In this document: one piece after another, positions 12,023 through 23,730 of the stretch
Layout: every line of letters starts with the position of its first letter
Position numbering within the stretch: the stretch's first letter is position 1
Source: Cocos nucifera
Taxonomy: Eukaryota > Streptophyta > Magnoliopsida > Arecales > Arecaceae
Direction: 5' to 3'
Assembly: GCA_006176705.1 (NCBI GenBank)
Contig: QRFJ01000748.1
Span: 124,001 to 188,000, forward strand
Length of the DNA stretch: 64,000 nucleotides
Made by a program: the position numbers and the translations under genes
Notes under the pieces: model-generated
Seen by the model: the letters and a program-made list of their open reading frames with translations, nothing else
Databases searched by the model: none
Told to the model about the DNA's origin: nothing

Positions 12023-12663
12023 AAAAGGCACGAGCGTTAATTTTTTTAATTTCATTAATTCTTTTTATAAATTAATTATAAATAAAATCTTAATTTTTTA
12101 ATTTTCTATAAATATGTCTTACTAACTTTTTTTCTTTTACAAAAAAAAAGGGAAAATAAAAAGATAGGAGAAAGAAGATAGCTTCCAATTTTGCTTGGTG
12201 AGATCAATCATAACCATTGACCTTTTTCTCAATTATTATTTATTTTATTTTTAAATTAATTAAAAATATCCACTTAAACCTAATTAAAAGCTTCATGATA
12301 AGAGTTGAAATTCTAATTGCTTAGAGCATCTATCATATTAGATTTTTTTTTTATTTTCTTTTTAGTGATCCCAGGAGATAAGGTGAGCCTTTTAAGTTCA
12401 ATTAGTTTCATGCATCTAATTTAGTTGCATACAATCCTTTGTTTGATAGTGATTGTATATATTCATCTTAAATCAATTTAAGGGCATAACCCATTAAACA
12501 AGATAAGATAAAAATTTGATCATCCTTAGCCCACAAAAAATCATCCAGCATCCTGCATTGATCTAAGTCTTTAAATTAAAATCAATTATATATCAACCCT
12601 AGAAACTCGAGCTCAATAGGATAAGAAATCTTAAGAGTTGGTCTGGATTGGGGTTAGTCAGTT

Positions 12664-12820
12664 TGACTGGTGTCTAAGGCAAGTGATTCAGGGACTGCAG
12701 CTCAAAGGAAGGTGGTTGTTTAATTGGTTTCGTTAGCTTACCAGACTAAGATAATTGGTGTCTAAGAAAAGCAACGAAAGAACTTCCACCGATCTTATAC
12801 TAACCTGACCAATTAAGTGA
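12664..12820 (+). repeat. Shared leader module, gypsy-1 copy
   Basis: In order it shows GACTGGTGTCTAAGGCAAG, GATTCAGG, AATTGGTTTCGTTAGCTTAC, ATTGGTGTCTAAGAAAAG, CAACGAAAGAACTTCCACCG and TACTAACCTGACCAATT. This parallels gypsy-2 closely and copia-1 clearly. The two GGTGTCTAAG sites look like an internal duplication. It is non-coding and about 0.65 kb after the primer site. Confidence 0.75.
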
Positions 12821-13225
12821 CTGATCTTACACTTGGAGGGCTTGAAGGTGACTTTGGTAGTTAGGAGCTGCCTAGATATAGGATAATTCTTAGTCAGGAT
12901 TGATTGCCTAACTTGATTACTAATTAAAATATCAAATATAATCAAACCTAATTCTTCTCTTTCTTCTTAGTTCTAGGACTCCTTAGGATCTCTTCTTTAG
13001 AACTCTTCTCTCTTTTTTTCATTTTTCTTTCAAAAATAAAATAAAATAATAAAATAAAAATAAATTAGAATTAAATTAAATCAAATTAAAGTAAATTATA
13101 AATAATTAAAAAATAAATAAAATAATAAATAAGAATTAATAATAAATAATAATAAATAATTATATAATTAAATAATTCTAAATTTTTTTTCTAAACCACA
13201 TGATAAGGTTGCACTAATACACGCA

Positions 13226-14460
13226 TGGTAGGAGATTATTTTTTTTGACCTAGTTGAATCTAATCCTGAAATTGAATGGCTGATTCATATTAAATCCAAT
13301 AATCAAATGATTGAAAATCCTAAAGAACTACCTAGGTAGATGAAGGAATATTTTATTCCTTCCATCTATAACCTATCGAACTATATTCAATTACCTGATA
13401 TTCTTGTTAGCTACTATGAGATCAAGCCGACCATAATTTAGATGCTTTCATCTTTCTATGAAAACACCAATGAAGATCCTTATAAGCATCTGGATAAATT
13501 TTTAAAAATATGCTCTATGATGAAAATTCAATATTTAACTAATGATATCCTTAAATTAATTTTATTTTTTTTATCATTAAAGGATAAAGCCAAGTACTGG
13601 CTTAGCTCAATAGAGAAATCAATCAAAACTTAGATTGAATTATAATATAAATTTCTTAAGAAATTTTATCCCATAGGCAGAACCAATATCATGAGGCGAG
13701 CCATCACTGAATTTGCTCAGCTTCCAAGAGAACAAATTCACGAGTCATAGGAAAGACTTAAAGAATATCTTAGAAAATATCCATACGATGGTCTGTCTAA
13801 GTGGAAAATCATTCAAGCTTTTTGTAAGAATTTAGAAGATCAATGTAGACAAATGATAGATGCATCCTATGGAGATGTATTCATGAACAAAAGTAAGGAT
13901 GAGGCCAATGCCTTATTTGAAACCTTGAGTGAAAACTCAATCAACCATGCTTCGTTATGCTTCTACCAAAAGCAGACAGGAATCTATGATCCAGAATCTA
14001 GTTCTAAGACTGACTTAAACCTAATAAATAAAGTAGACCTACTTGTCCAAAAATTAGATCAATTCCTAAGTCTATGTCAACAACCTCTTGCATAATACAC
14101 ATCATCCTCTAATTATCTAATTATTAGGAAATTTATTCTATCTGTGCTAGCCCAGATAATCATGTGAGTGAATATTCTATGGCTATATAATTTTTATTTT
14201 TCATCTAAGAACAAGTTCAAGCTATATAAGGCTACTTCAAGCCGATTAATGACCCATTTTCAAATTCATATAACTCTGATTGGAGAAATCATCCTAATTT
14301 TTCTTGGATACCTCAATAGACTCAAGCTCAGATCCAAATTCTATCTATCCAAAATTATCAAAATAGGCTCTAATACTAGAATTATGCCTATAATAGTGGT
14401 TAGCCTAGTTAGTCTACCTAGCCATCATACCCACCTGCTCAATAGACCAATCTAGCTGAC
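13226..14460 (+). pseudogene. gypsy-1 gag (capsid and nucleocapsid-like part), broken
   Basis: The capsid core is at 13442-13870: EDPYKHLDKFLKICSMMKI, LKDKAKYWLSSI, then SQLPREQ-like and KCPYDG-like words, as in the retrotransposon gag family PF03732 of Athila/Tat elements. SENSINHASL follows, then a coiled-coil-like stretch (KVDLLVQKLDQFL). Near 14135-14160 ICASPDNHVSEY is a degenerate zinc-knuckle position. Several stops (for example at 13634 and 13750) break the frame. Gag would form the particle shell; this copy cannot encode it whole. Confidence 0.75.
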
Positions 14461-14677
14461 GATAAATTTAACCAACTTCAATAATTGATTTTGACTCAGC
14501 AATAATCTATTACTCGGCTAGAAGCTCAAATAGGATAACTAGCTGAGTCTACCATGAGAAGAGAACTAGGTTAATTATTGAGTCAATCGATTCTTATAAA
14601 CAACTCATCTAATATCTATCAACCACCCAGATTTAGTTATCAATCTACTATCTCACCTAAGAATCCCTAATTAGAGA

Positions 14678-14843
14678 ATACCAAAGTAATTTCTAAACTT
14701 AAAAGTTATAAGATCCTTATGGATCCATATCAACACAAGGTGAGAGAGGCTAGTATCAGAATACCAAAGTAATTTCTAAACTTAAAAGTTATAAGATCCT
14801 TATGGATCCATATCAACATAAGGTGAGAGAGGCTAGTACTGAT
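14678..14843 (+). repeat. 83-bp tandem duplication in gypsy-1
   Basis: The segment starting ATACCAAAGTAATTTC and ending GGCTAGTA is present twice head to tail (14678-14760 and 14761-14843) with very few differences. Gypsy-2 has one copy at the corresponding place (near 49565-49645), so the duplication arose in the gypsy-1 lineage. Confidence 0.85.
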
Positions 14844-14859
14844 ACTAGCCAAATAAAAA

Positions 14860-15370
14860 TTTAAAATAAGAGATTAGTACTGAGACTAACCATATAGAAG
14901 AACCTGAGCCCAAAACTAGTATTAATGCTGGTTTCAATTTAAATGAGATAAATAAAGAGAAGAAGAGAATAGATGAGTTATCCGAGAGCTATAAACCTAT
15001 GCTCCTATTTTCTTCAATCCTAGAAGTCTATTCTTCTTATAAAAACTAAAAGATATGTAATGAAGAGTCAATGGAGTTATTTAAGCAAGATTATATTAAT
15101 TTTCTTCCAGAATTAAATCCATCTTTAGACATCCTTTCTATATCCATTGCATTAAACTTAACTCCTAACCCAAAAACTCAATTCATGAGCATTTTAGAAG
15201 AACCAATAGAAGAAATTCTTAACAAACAAGGGTCTAAGAATGGAGTCACGAACTATCTTTCCATAATTAACTATAAATATATCAATAAAAAGATCATAAG
15301 TCATCTTCCTGAGATTGGCAATCCAAAATCATTAAAATTTATCAATCAAATATTTGACATGGGATAAATA
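14860..15370 (+). pseudogene. gypsy-1 C-terminal gag-associated reading frame
   Basis: An open stretch at 15071-15367 (98 residues) starts MELFKQDYINFLPELNPSL and ends INQIFDMG. Gypsy-2 encodes the same protein segment at 49874-50173, and codon-level conservation suggests it was once coding. Upstream words (KKRIDELSESYKP-like) are also shared. I do not recognise a domain. It may be the tail of the gag polyprotein just before a deleted protease and RT. Confidence 0.55.
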
Positions 15371-16389
15371 AGCTGCATTGTGTCTAGCTAAAGATGGTAA
15401 ACTTAGTACTTGTTGGGAGACAACCCAATATTTAATTTTCTTACATCTAATTTATATTTTTAGTTTACTTTATTTATAGGTTATATTGAATAAGTTGGAT
15501 GGAGAGTCCCAATTTTCAAAGACCCAGGCTGGATAAATACATATTGAGTCAGGTATATTTTTTTTTATTCTTTATTATACTCTTTATTTTTTCTCCACTG
15601 AGAATAATATCGATTAAGTTGGAGGGAGAGAATAATAAAATTTTAAAATTTTTTAAGTTTTTGAAGAAATTAGTATTTAGTATTTAGACATCCAATTATG
15701 CTTAAAAATTAAGTTGAACTAAGCATTTTTATTAAAAAAAAATGATGCACACCTTAGAGAATTTATGAGATATTGAGGGATTAAGTATTCAGAAAATCCA
15801 ATAAAGAGTTAAGTCTAGAACATAAATAATTTTTTTAAAAATATTTTTAATGATTTTTTACCAACAAAAAAGAAGAGTCTACCTTTTATGGGCTTATCTA
15901 TGATAACTATACATTTCTTCATATTAAAAAAAAATTTAAAATAAAATAGTTTCTAAGTACTTATCACTAAGTAATCGGATCTCTTTGCCAAAGCAAGCAT
16001 TAAGTTTCACATCAAAAGATGGGAAGGACGAAGAAGCTCATTGTAAAGCTAGTCTTAACTTGTAGCCTATTTGATTCAAGCTAGTAAGCTCGAGGGATAT
16101 TTTATACCTAGTGCCCAAAAACCAACTAGTTTGGGAGTCATTGGCTCAAGACTCGCTACATGGATCAAATAGAAAGCTTAAGAAGGTAGACACTAAATAG
16201 TGATACAATATTAAACAAGTAAAAATACATTGATTTTTCATTGAGTAATTGGGTCTCATTGCCTAAGTAAGTAATAATATTCGCATGAGAAAATGGGCAA
16301 TGTGAATAAAAAAATGAATAAATGAAGGATGGAATTAATAATACACTTGCCCATATCAAAGTTTAGATGATTCAGAGATAAAGGATGGA

Positions 16390-17664
16390 CCGCTATAGTA
16401 TTTGGTCCATTGTGGAACCTTTATAGGTCTACTATGGAAACCGCATGACACATGGGGCATAATCATAATTTCAAGTGGCGTGGCATGTAGTGATTGATCG
16501 CGATCTTCACAAAACTAGGTCCATAGGATCATGGGCATAGTAAATGTGCGATCGTGTGGCTATGGTCATTTCTAGTTCAAATCCAATGGTAGAGGTTCAT
16601 TTTTGTTTTGATTTAAGCCAGCCAACTCCTGTTGCTCCATCCAGTGGCTGTGCTCATGCTTGATCGAGATCTGATGGTCCTAAGCTTCCTGTGCATGATC
16701 CAATGGTCAGAATGGCTATCGGTTTTTATTTAAACTTCACTAGCTTCCTAAAGACGAGATCCAGCAGTCCAGATCATCCTATGTGAGATCTGACAGGCCA
16801 AAAGTCTCAGGTGATGAGATCGAATGGACATAATTCAATTCGATTCAATTTGGGCATTGAAATAGTATGTTTTTAATTGATTTCAGACCATTTGATCAGC
16901 ATCTCATGGCCAGCAGGAGCCTGGTCTTTGTAACAAGTTCCAGACAGCAACCAAAGCCTAGTTTGACTCATTTTAAGAGTTTTATTTCTCCTTTTATCAT
17001 AATTCTTCAAGCCAGAGCTGCTCTCTTCTCTATTTAAAGGGTACTAGGCTAACAAATCATACTATCTTTGGTCACGGAAAGGTGATGGTATAGGGTGGAG
17101 CCAGCTTTGGGTTTATGGTTTCTTCATGACAGATGGTGCCAAGAGGAAGAGCTGGTCTTCTACACCATCTCAACTCCAATCTGATCCAAGATCAAGATCA
17201 ACCTACTTCAATTTTTTATTTTATTTTTCTATTCTTTTTTATTACATGTATTTAAATTCTAAACTCTAATTTAATGCAAAATTTTATTTTTATGCACTCT
17301 AAATTTATGCTTTTTACTTTTAGTTGCAAATTTAAATTTGATTTTTTTTATCTTTTAATTGTTCTTTACTTTTATTGCAAGTAGATGCTATTATCTAATT
17401 GGTATATCTTAGTACCAAATTTATTTTTCTGCACTATCTAATTTCTATCTTTTATTTATAATTTTTATTTTTTTATTTTAATTTCATTTCCAAACTCTTT
17501 TCTTTTCTTTTTCTTTTTATAAAATCAAAGATTTTAAAACTAAAATACTATCTTCTCTATGGATTCGACCCGACTTGCTACTATCTACATATTTTAATTA
17601 CTTTAACAAGTTAAAATTAAACTGACAAACATGGTGTCCTAACGATGACATCATGCTCCTATCA
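16390..17664 (+). repeat. gypsy-1 3' LTR, 5' end missing
   Basis: Direct repeat of 10735-12001, ending TCCTATCA. The interior sequence before it (up to AATCAGAGATAAA-like text) matches gypsy-2 at about 51190. In gypsy-2 another 230 bases with a polypurine tract then follow before the LTR. Here the tract and LTR start are absent, so a deletion spans the junction. Confidence 0.7.
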
Positions 17665-18120
17665 ACATACTTGGATGACTCAAGAAAGCTAATTAGTGGG
17701 CAATCTAGATTTTTCTAGATGGTAATTTATCTCTCCTCTCTTATCTATTTGCTATTTAGTTCATGATTGGTTGTTATCGTCAAGATGATTTTGGGATTTC
17801 GGTTTAGATCCTTTACAATCAATTATTGATGTATATTTTAAAAGTTTTAAAATCTACTTTTACTATGCATCTGAATCCCAATAGGTATGGCTTTAGGAAT
17901 AAGTTTTAAGACAAGAGTTGATAGTATTAACCAAGTTTAGATGTATATTTATTATTATATTTTATAGGATTATTATTTAAGATCTAATAGATGTGAGATC
18001 TTTTAAATATCATTAAAATTTTATGAGAGATTAAATTTGATTTTTGTTAGTTAGATTTTATATTTAATTTATTATTAATTCTACTATGATGCATTGATAT
18101 TGCATTTGAAATGTCTTGTA
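17665..18120. other. Unassigned AT-rich sequence between gypsy-1 and copia-3
   Basis: No gene, repeat unit or transposon end is visible. It is probably the older layer into which both elements inserted. Its last five bases (TTGTA) form one side of the copia-3 target duplication. Confidence 0.5.
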
Positions 18121-19059
18121 TGTTAGGATTTGATGTTTCGAATTCAATCCACAGTAAGAAGAGAATCAATTTTTAGCACAGCAGTGAAGCTAGCTCTGAT
18201 ACGTAGTCAAGCCCGCTTGAATTGACATCAAGCCAGCTCGAACTACAGCCAAGCTGGCTGCTCAGGTAGATAGAAATAGAAGTTTGGGCAAGATACAACC
18301 AAGCCAGCTTGATCCTTAATCAAGCCGGCTCGACATAGGCGAACAGAATGCGACGAGATTTTTTTATTTGGATTTGCATTATGATTAATAAAAGAGATCT
18401 ATGGGAGTTGCTCGTGGACCATAGAATCCAGCGGCCATGGAGGGTTGCGGTCATAATTTGAAGGTTGAAAAATATTTCAAGACTCCATTAAGGATATGTT
18501 CAATGCATATTAGGAGAAAGATCCCTGTTAGAAATTCTGTAAACTGCTGAGATGAGGATTATCATCCTATTTAAAGGCCTGAGGTGCTATGGAACAAAAA
18601 GATGGTGCATGTGGCATGAGAGGCACATAGAGAGGCTCAGACAATCATCGAGAGAAGCTTGGCAGAATGTCGACTACGTGCAGCCTATGAGAGAGAGAAG
18701 CAATAAGTGCATAAAATTTGACGAGGAGGCTATGAGGGCAGAGCATCTTGTAGCTTCTGAGGATCTTTTTAAAATTCTGAGAGAGCTTTTGGGAGGGTAG
18801 CTTCTAATTGAGAGAGATTTATGTACGATGAGTTGAGAGTGGATGTTCCTCTCTTATACCTAATTTTCTCTTTCATAGTGAAGCTTTGCATGCCCCATGG
18901 AGGCGAGCCCTTGGGCTTATCTACGTACTTGATTGCTTTTATTATTCTATTTTTTTCTTTTTTTCTATCATAATATCCTAATTCTAGATCCTCATAAGTC
19001 GTATCGGAGTGAGTTGATGTCCTAATAGATTGGTATCAAAGCGAGTTGATATCACAATA
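18121..19059 (+). repeat. copia-3 5' LTR
   Basis: Starts TGTTAGGATT. Homology to the 3' LTR runs through CCTAATA, continues over GATTGGTATCAAAGC, and ends at CACAATA. The final ~32 bases therefore hold an extra primer-site-like copy inside the LTR. U3 has repeated AAGCCAGCTCGA-type words at about 18205-18340. A TATA-like CTATTTAAAGG is at 18568-18578. Confidence 0.8.
18568..18578 (+). promoter_or_regulatory. TATA-like box in copia-3 LTR
   Basis: CTATTTAAAGG is conserved in the 3' LTR near 37193-37203. It lies downstream of the palindrome array, as expected for the U3 promoter. Confidence 0.5.
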
Positions 19060-19073
19060 ATTGATATCAAAGC
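19060..19073 (+). other. copia-3 primer binding site
   Basis: ATTGATATCAAAGC directly follows the LTR end and is a decayed ATTGGTATCAGAGC (tRNA-iMet). A second, better match (GATTGGTATCAAAGC) lies 32 bases upstream inside the LTR. Confidence 0.7.
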
Positions 19074-19113
19074 TAGATAGTATCGGAGCATAGACTACAG
19101 CAGTGGATAAAGA

Positions 19114-19990
19114 TTGAAGAATATGGAAAAGATATGTGCAATCAAGGCGAAAATCAATAGGTTCGATGGAAAGGATAATTTCTCCTTATGGCAAGCAAGG
19201 ATAAAGGATGTCCTCATCCAACATGGGTTGATTGATGCTCTCTTGTACAAGGAGATACCAGCCACCATAGAGGTGAAGGATTGGAAGTGGATCTAGATGT
19301 AGGTGGTGGGCACGATCCGCTTATACCTAGAGGATGATGTGGTGATCCATGTACTTGGCAAGACTTTTCTGACGGCATTATGGTTAAAGCTTGAGGAGTT
19401 GTACATGGCGAAGTCGCTCACAAACATGCTATTTCTTTGGAGATAGTTCTACCAACTGTGGATGGACAAAGGCCAAAGCATGTAGAAGTATCTATCCAAC
19501 TTTCAAAAAATTCTCACCGACCTTCTCAACGTTGGCAAAAAAATTAAGAAGAAGATCAGGGCATTGGTCTTGCTAGTGTTGCTTTCCTCTTCATACGAGT
19601 TCTTAGTGACTGCTCTTCTAGTAGAAAAAAGAACCATCAAGATGGACGAGGTCACTACAGCGATACTCTAGAATGAGGTTCTCAGGAGGGAAAATCCAAC
19701 TTTGAGCTCAGATGGTGGCAGCTCAGCTTTGGCGATTTCTGAAGGAGCAGGAGGTAGTAAATGGAGTGGTAGAGGATCGCGAGAAAGATGATCTAGGTCC
19801 AAGATGAGGGACCAAAGCAAGATTAGATGCTACTAGTGCGATGAGTTGGGGCATTGAGTCAAGGATTGCCCATAACTCAAGGTTCGGATGAGGGCTACTA
19901 CAGCGACGATCAATAGCGAGTCAGAGGATGATGTTCTGGAGATATCTGATAAGGTATCTAGTTCTTTCCAGTAGTAGATTTTAGACTCTA
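19114..19990 (+). pseudogene. copia-3 gag with zinc knuckle, broken
   Basis: It begins MKNMEKICAIKAKINRFDGK followed by NFSLWQARIKDVLIQHGL, the standard start of copia gag. The capsid continues in shifted frames (VVIHVLGKT, LWLKLEELYMAKSLTNM-like). The zinc knuckle at 19828-19870 has the spacing CY-CDELGH-VKDC, but two in-frame stops sit inside it. The protein would package element RNA. At least four disabling changes are visible. Confidence 0.75.
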
Positions 19991-20039
19991 TATGCATATT
20001 TCATTTTTGTTGTAGAAAGAAGCAGTTTGACTCCTTAGA

Positions 20040-20421
20040 GAGCAGTAAGGGCACTATTTATCTATCGAATGGATCGAGCTATGCGATCAGAGGCATCAGG
20101 ATGGTCAGTTGGAGGACACATGATGGTGCAGTGAGGAGATTAGGAGAGGTTCAATACATATCCAATTTCAAGCAGAATCTTATCTCATTGAGCAGACTAA
20201 ATTCAAACGACTATAGGTGGATAGCTCATGATGGAATTCTGAAGGTCATTCATGATGATAGAATAATATTAAAGGAAAAAAAGAAGATTAGAGGATGTTA
20301 CTATCTAGCAGGATGTCCCATGCGAGGTGGAGCTTTAGGAGCCAAAGGGAGTCTAATGCAAGGTGGAGATCTAGGTGGAGATGGATCGGGCACGAGATTG
20401 GAGACTCGAGAGGATGAGAGG
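20040..20421 (+). pseudogene. copia-3 protease end and pre-integrase piece
   Basis: YLSNGSSYAIRGI and FKQNLISLSRLNSNDYRW are typical of the copia protease C-terminus and the following GAG-pre-integrase region. The active-site DSG is not visible. The reading is cut at AGAGG (20417-20421), where copia-4 inserted. No integrase resumes on the far side. Confidence 0.7.
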
Positions 20422-21647
20422 TATTGCTCCAAGAATTGATTTTGATGATTATAAAGCATTTAAGTGGATTACTAATGAATTTAGCTTGGAAAAAGATTTT
20501 TTGTATTTCAAGAGCAAAATTATAATTTTATCAAGTTTTGATTTGAGAGCCTCAAGAGCAAGTATAGAAGATTTCTAATCTTTTGGAGGTAGTCCCTTGA
20601 TTTTTGGATGCTTATTTTGGGAGAGAATCAAGTTTGAAGCGAAAGGGTCGACCCCTAGGTCATCCCCTGATGAAAAGGATTGTTTGGCATTTTGTCTCAG
20701 TGCCAAGGGTCGACCCTAGGGTCGACCTCTATTGCTCCAAAGGCTAAAAATATAAAATGGCTATTTTTCTGAATTTTATCTCAGAAGTCGATCTCGAGGT
20801 CGACCCCTATGCCATGAGTCGACCCTTGCAACAAAAATTTTTCTACAATGGCTATTTTTTTCTTAGTTTGGCAAGTTTTAATGGTTTCTTTAATATCTCC
20901 AACGGCTAAAAATATTGCCCAAGATTCTCTCCTCCACCTATTGAAGATTTAAAAGACTTTAAATAGGAAAAAATATAAGAGATTAGAGTGATTCAATTTC
21001 GGCCCTAAGCAAAAGTCATCTTCAAGTAAAAAAGCCTTCATTTCAAGTTCACTTACCTCTTAAGAGTTCTTTCAAATCTCCAACAACCTTTAGAAAAATT
21101 AGAGAAGCTTCCTTCATTATTGTAAAATGCATTCTTAAGATTTTATTTGCTCACAAAGGGAGCTAAACTTGTATTTGATTGTCATTAAATTTTTTACTTT
21201 GCTTTACTATTTTGATTCAAGTTTTAGGGGGGTTCCAAAACTTGGGAAGGTTGATCCTAACCTTGAATAGGATTGTATTGGATTGGCTTGTATCCAAAAA
21301 ATAATTGTTCTAGCTTGGAAAAGCTAGGGTTGGAGATTTTCAATGGTGTATTCAGTTTGAATACGGTTAGTGGATTTTAATTTCTAAGTAGGAGCTTGGG
21401 GAGTAGATGTAGGTGCAAGAAAAGCATCGAACCACTATAAATCTTACTTGTTTGTGGTGTGCTTGCTATCTTTCTTTCCTTAGTTTGTTAAATTCTTGCT
21501 CTCTAATCTTTTATATTTTTTTTCTTACCTAAATCACTTCACACACACATCTTGCATATCATCATCCAATCTTGATATCTTTAAATTAGCTTTAAAATTT
21601 TAAAAACCCAATTCACCCTCCCTCTAAGATTACATAGTTGGGCAACA
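20422..21647 (+). repeat. copia-4 5' LTR
   Basis: Ends with GGGCAACA directly before the primer site. U3 carries repeated GGTCGACC-type palindromes (20645-20830). It matches 35123-36337 with scattered substitutions. Confidence 0.9.
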
Positions 21648-21649
21648 AG

Positions 21650-21661
21650 TGGTATCAGAGC
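21650..21661 (+). other. copia-4 primer binding site (tRNA-iMet)
   Basis: TGGTATCAGAGC, a perfect canonical copia primer site, two bases after the LTR. Confidence 0.9.
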
Positions 21662-21710
21662 TTGGTGCTCTAGCCTTACTTTGATTTAACCATCAAAGAG
21701 TCAAAGATCT

Positions 21711-23320
21711 ATGGCAACCTAAGTTAGTATTTCTCTAGCCGAGGGGCAGTCTACAAACTGACCTCCACTTTTCAATGGGACAAACTATACCTATTGGAAA
21801 GCTCGAATAAAAATTTTCATCGAAGTACTTGACTAAGATATGTAGAGTGTCATAGTTAATGGAACACACACCTACTAAGATAATTGATGGTGAGGAATCA
21901 ATCAAACCCAAAAAAGAATGGATAGAGATTGATAAGAAAATGGCTCAACTCAATGCAAGAATCATGAATGTTTTATATTATGCTCTAGATGCTAATGAAT
22001 TTAATTGTATTTCGATATGCATGTCGGCTTAAGAAAATATGGGATAGGTTATAAGTAACTCATGAAGGCACTAATCAAGTTAAGGAGTCAAAAATTAACA
22101 TGCTTGTGCACAAATATGAACTTTTCAAAATGGAGCATGATGAGTCAATAACTATAATATTTACTAGATTTAGGAATATTATAAATGATCTTAAAAGTCT
22201 TGGCAAGTTTTATTCTAACAGTGACCTTGTGAGGAAGATTCTTAGGTCTTTACTAAGAAAATGGGAGGCCAAAGTGATTGCAATCCAGGAAGCCAAAGAT
22301 CTAATTGTTTTACCCTTGGAAGAGCTTCTAAGATCACCAATGATGCACGAGCTAATCGTGAAACAACATCAAGAAGAAGATGTCAAAAAAAAGAAGATAA
22401 TAGCCCTTAAATCCATCACTCAACAAGATGAGAAATCTGATGAAATGGAAGATGAAGAATAAGATGAAGAAATAGCCCTCATCGTAAGAAAGTTCAAGGG
22501 ATTTTTAAAGAGAAAATAAGGGATGAGGAAGAGGCTACCTACCAAAGGGGAGCATAGCAAGGAAAAGGATAGGGAGCAGCCTCATATTTGCTATGAATGT
22601 AAGAAGCCGGGGCACTTTAGGTCTGAATGTCCTCAACTTAAAAAGGTTTTCAAGAAATACAAGAAAAAGGCTATGGTGGCAACATGGAGTGATAGTAACG
22701 ACTCAAGCTCCGAAGAGAAAGAAGCTCATGAACAAGCCAACCTGTGCCTTATGGCACTTGAGAATGAGGTAAGTGCTGAAATCTCAAATGAATTACATTC
22801 GAAGAACTTCAAGAAGCCTTCTATGATTTAGTAGATGATTTAAAGAAGTTAGGAGCTAAAAATAAAGAACTAAAATTAAAAAATCAAGTCTTGCTAAAAA
22901 AAATGAAACTAACCTAAGTGAAAAATTAGTCTTAACTCAAGAGAATCTAAATTTAAAAAATAAAATTGATAATTTAAAATTGATAGTTAAAAAATTTACT
23001 TGGAGTTCAAATAAACTTTATATGATTCTTAAAAATCAAAAGACCGTTTATGATACGGTTGGTCTAGGCTATAACCCCCTAAAAAAATAAAAATTTATGA
23101 AAAATATTTTTTATAAATTCATAAAGCAATAAATTTTTAAATGTTATTTGCTTTAAATATGGTAAACTAGGACACAAATCTTATACATGCTTCTCTAACA
23201 ATTCAAATGTAAAAAAAATATGGATTCCAAAAGATACCATTGTGACTAACTTTAAAGGACCTAAGAAAACTTGGGTACCTAGAGTAAGAACTTGATTTTG
23301 CATATAGGTGTGTCTTGCAT
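21711..23320 (+). pseudogene. copia-4 gag, broken
   Basis: Starts at ATGGCAACC; the fourth codon is a stop. PPLFNGTNYTYWKARIKIFI is the Sirevirus capsid start. The capsid core at 22100-22462 is open (KINMLVHKYELFKMEHDES region). The first knuckle is CYECKKPGHFRSECP at about 22588-22632. An acidic and lysine-rich stretch and a coiled coil (22840-23030) follow. A second knuckle near 23150 reads CFKYGKLGHKSYTC, with one cysteine replaced by Tyr. Stops and shifts lie between these segments. Gag forms the particle and binds RNA. Confidence 0.85.
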
Positions 23321-23730
23321 CTAAAGGAGAAAATCGAAGATGGTATCTTGACAATGGATGCTCAAGACACATGACCGGTGATGAGTCTTAATTCATCACG
23401 CTTGATGCTAAAAATGGAGGGATGGTCACATTTGGAGACAATGGCAAAGGAAAGATCATTGGTATAGGTTATGTCGGTATCACTCCCTCCACGTATATTG
23501 AAAATATTTTATTAGTACATGGTTTAAAATACAATCTCTTAAGTATTAGTCAACTTTATGACAAGGGTTACAAAGTTATTTTTGAATCTTCATTGTGCAT
23601 TGTAACTAGTTCCAATGATGATAGCATTAAGTTGTTGATCATAGGCTTAGTAATGTTTATATGGTAGATTTGAATGATTTTTCTATGATAAACATGCAAT
23701 ATTTAGTAGCTATGAATGCCAAAATTAATG
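23321..23730 (+). pseudogene. copia-4 protease, broken
   Basis: WYLDNGCSRHMTGD is the aspartic protease active site; the usual DSG reads DNG. A stop follows soon after (in the codon before FITLDAK). Then VTFGDNGKGKIIG and LKYNLLSISQLYDKGY are standard copia protease C-terminal words. Confidence 0.85.

Larger units (their letters stand above)
10669..17664 (+). mobile_element. gypsy-1: gag-only Ty3/gypsy element (TR-GAG-like)
   Basis: Direct repeats of about 1.3 kb flank a 4.4 kb interior. The first repeat is followed by a gypsy Tat/Athila-type primer site (TGGCATCGTTGCCCG). The interior has a gag core but no protease, RT, RNase H or integrase, as in terminal-repeat elements with only GAG. The 5' edge of each LTR is uncertain: the 3' LTR seems truncated at its start, and no clean target duplication was found (ACATA follows the 3' end). 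Confidence 0.7.

Noticed and set aside
20425..20430. Starting the copia-4 LTR at TGCTCC
   Set aside because: The 3' copy shows TGTTGCTCC, which pairs with GGGCAACA, and the AGAGG duplication fits a start at 20422.
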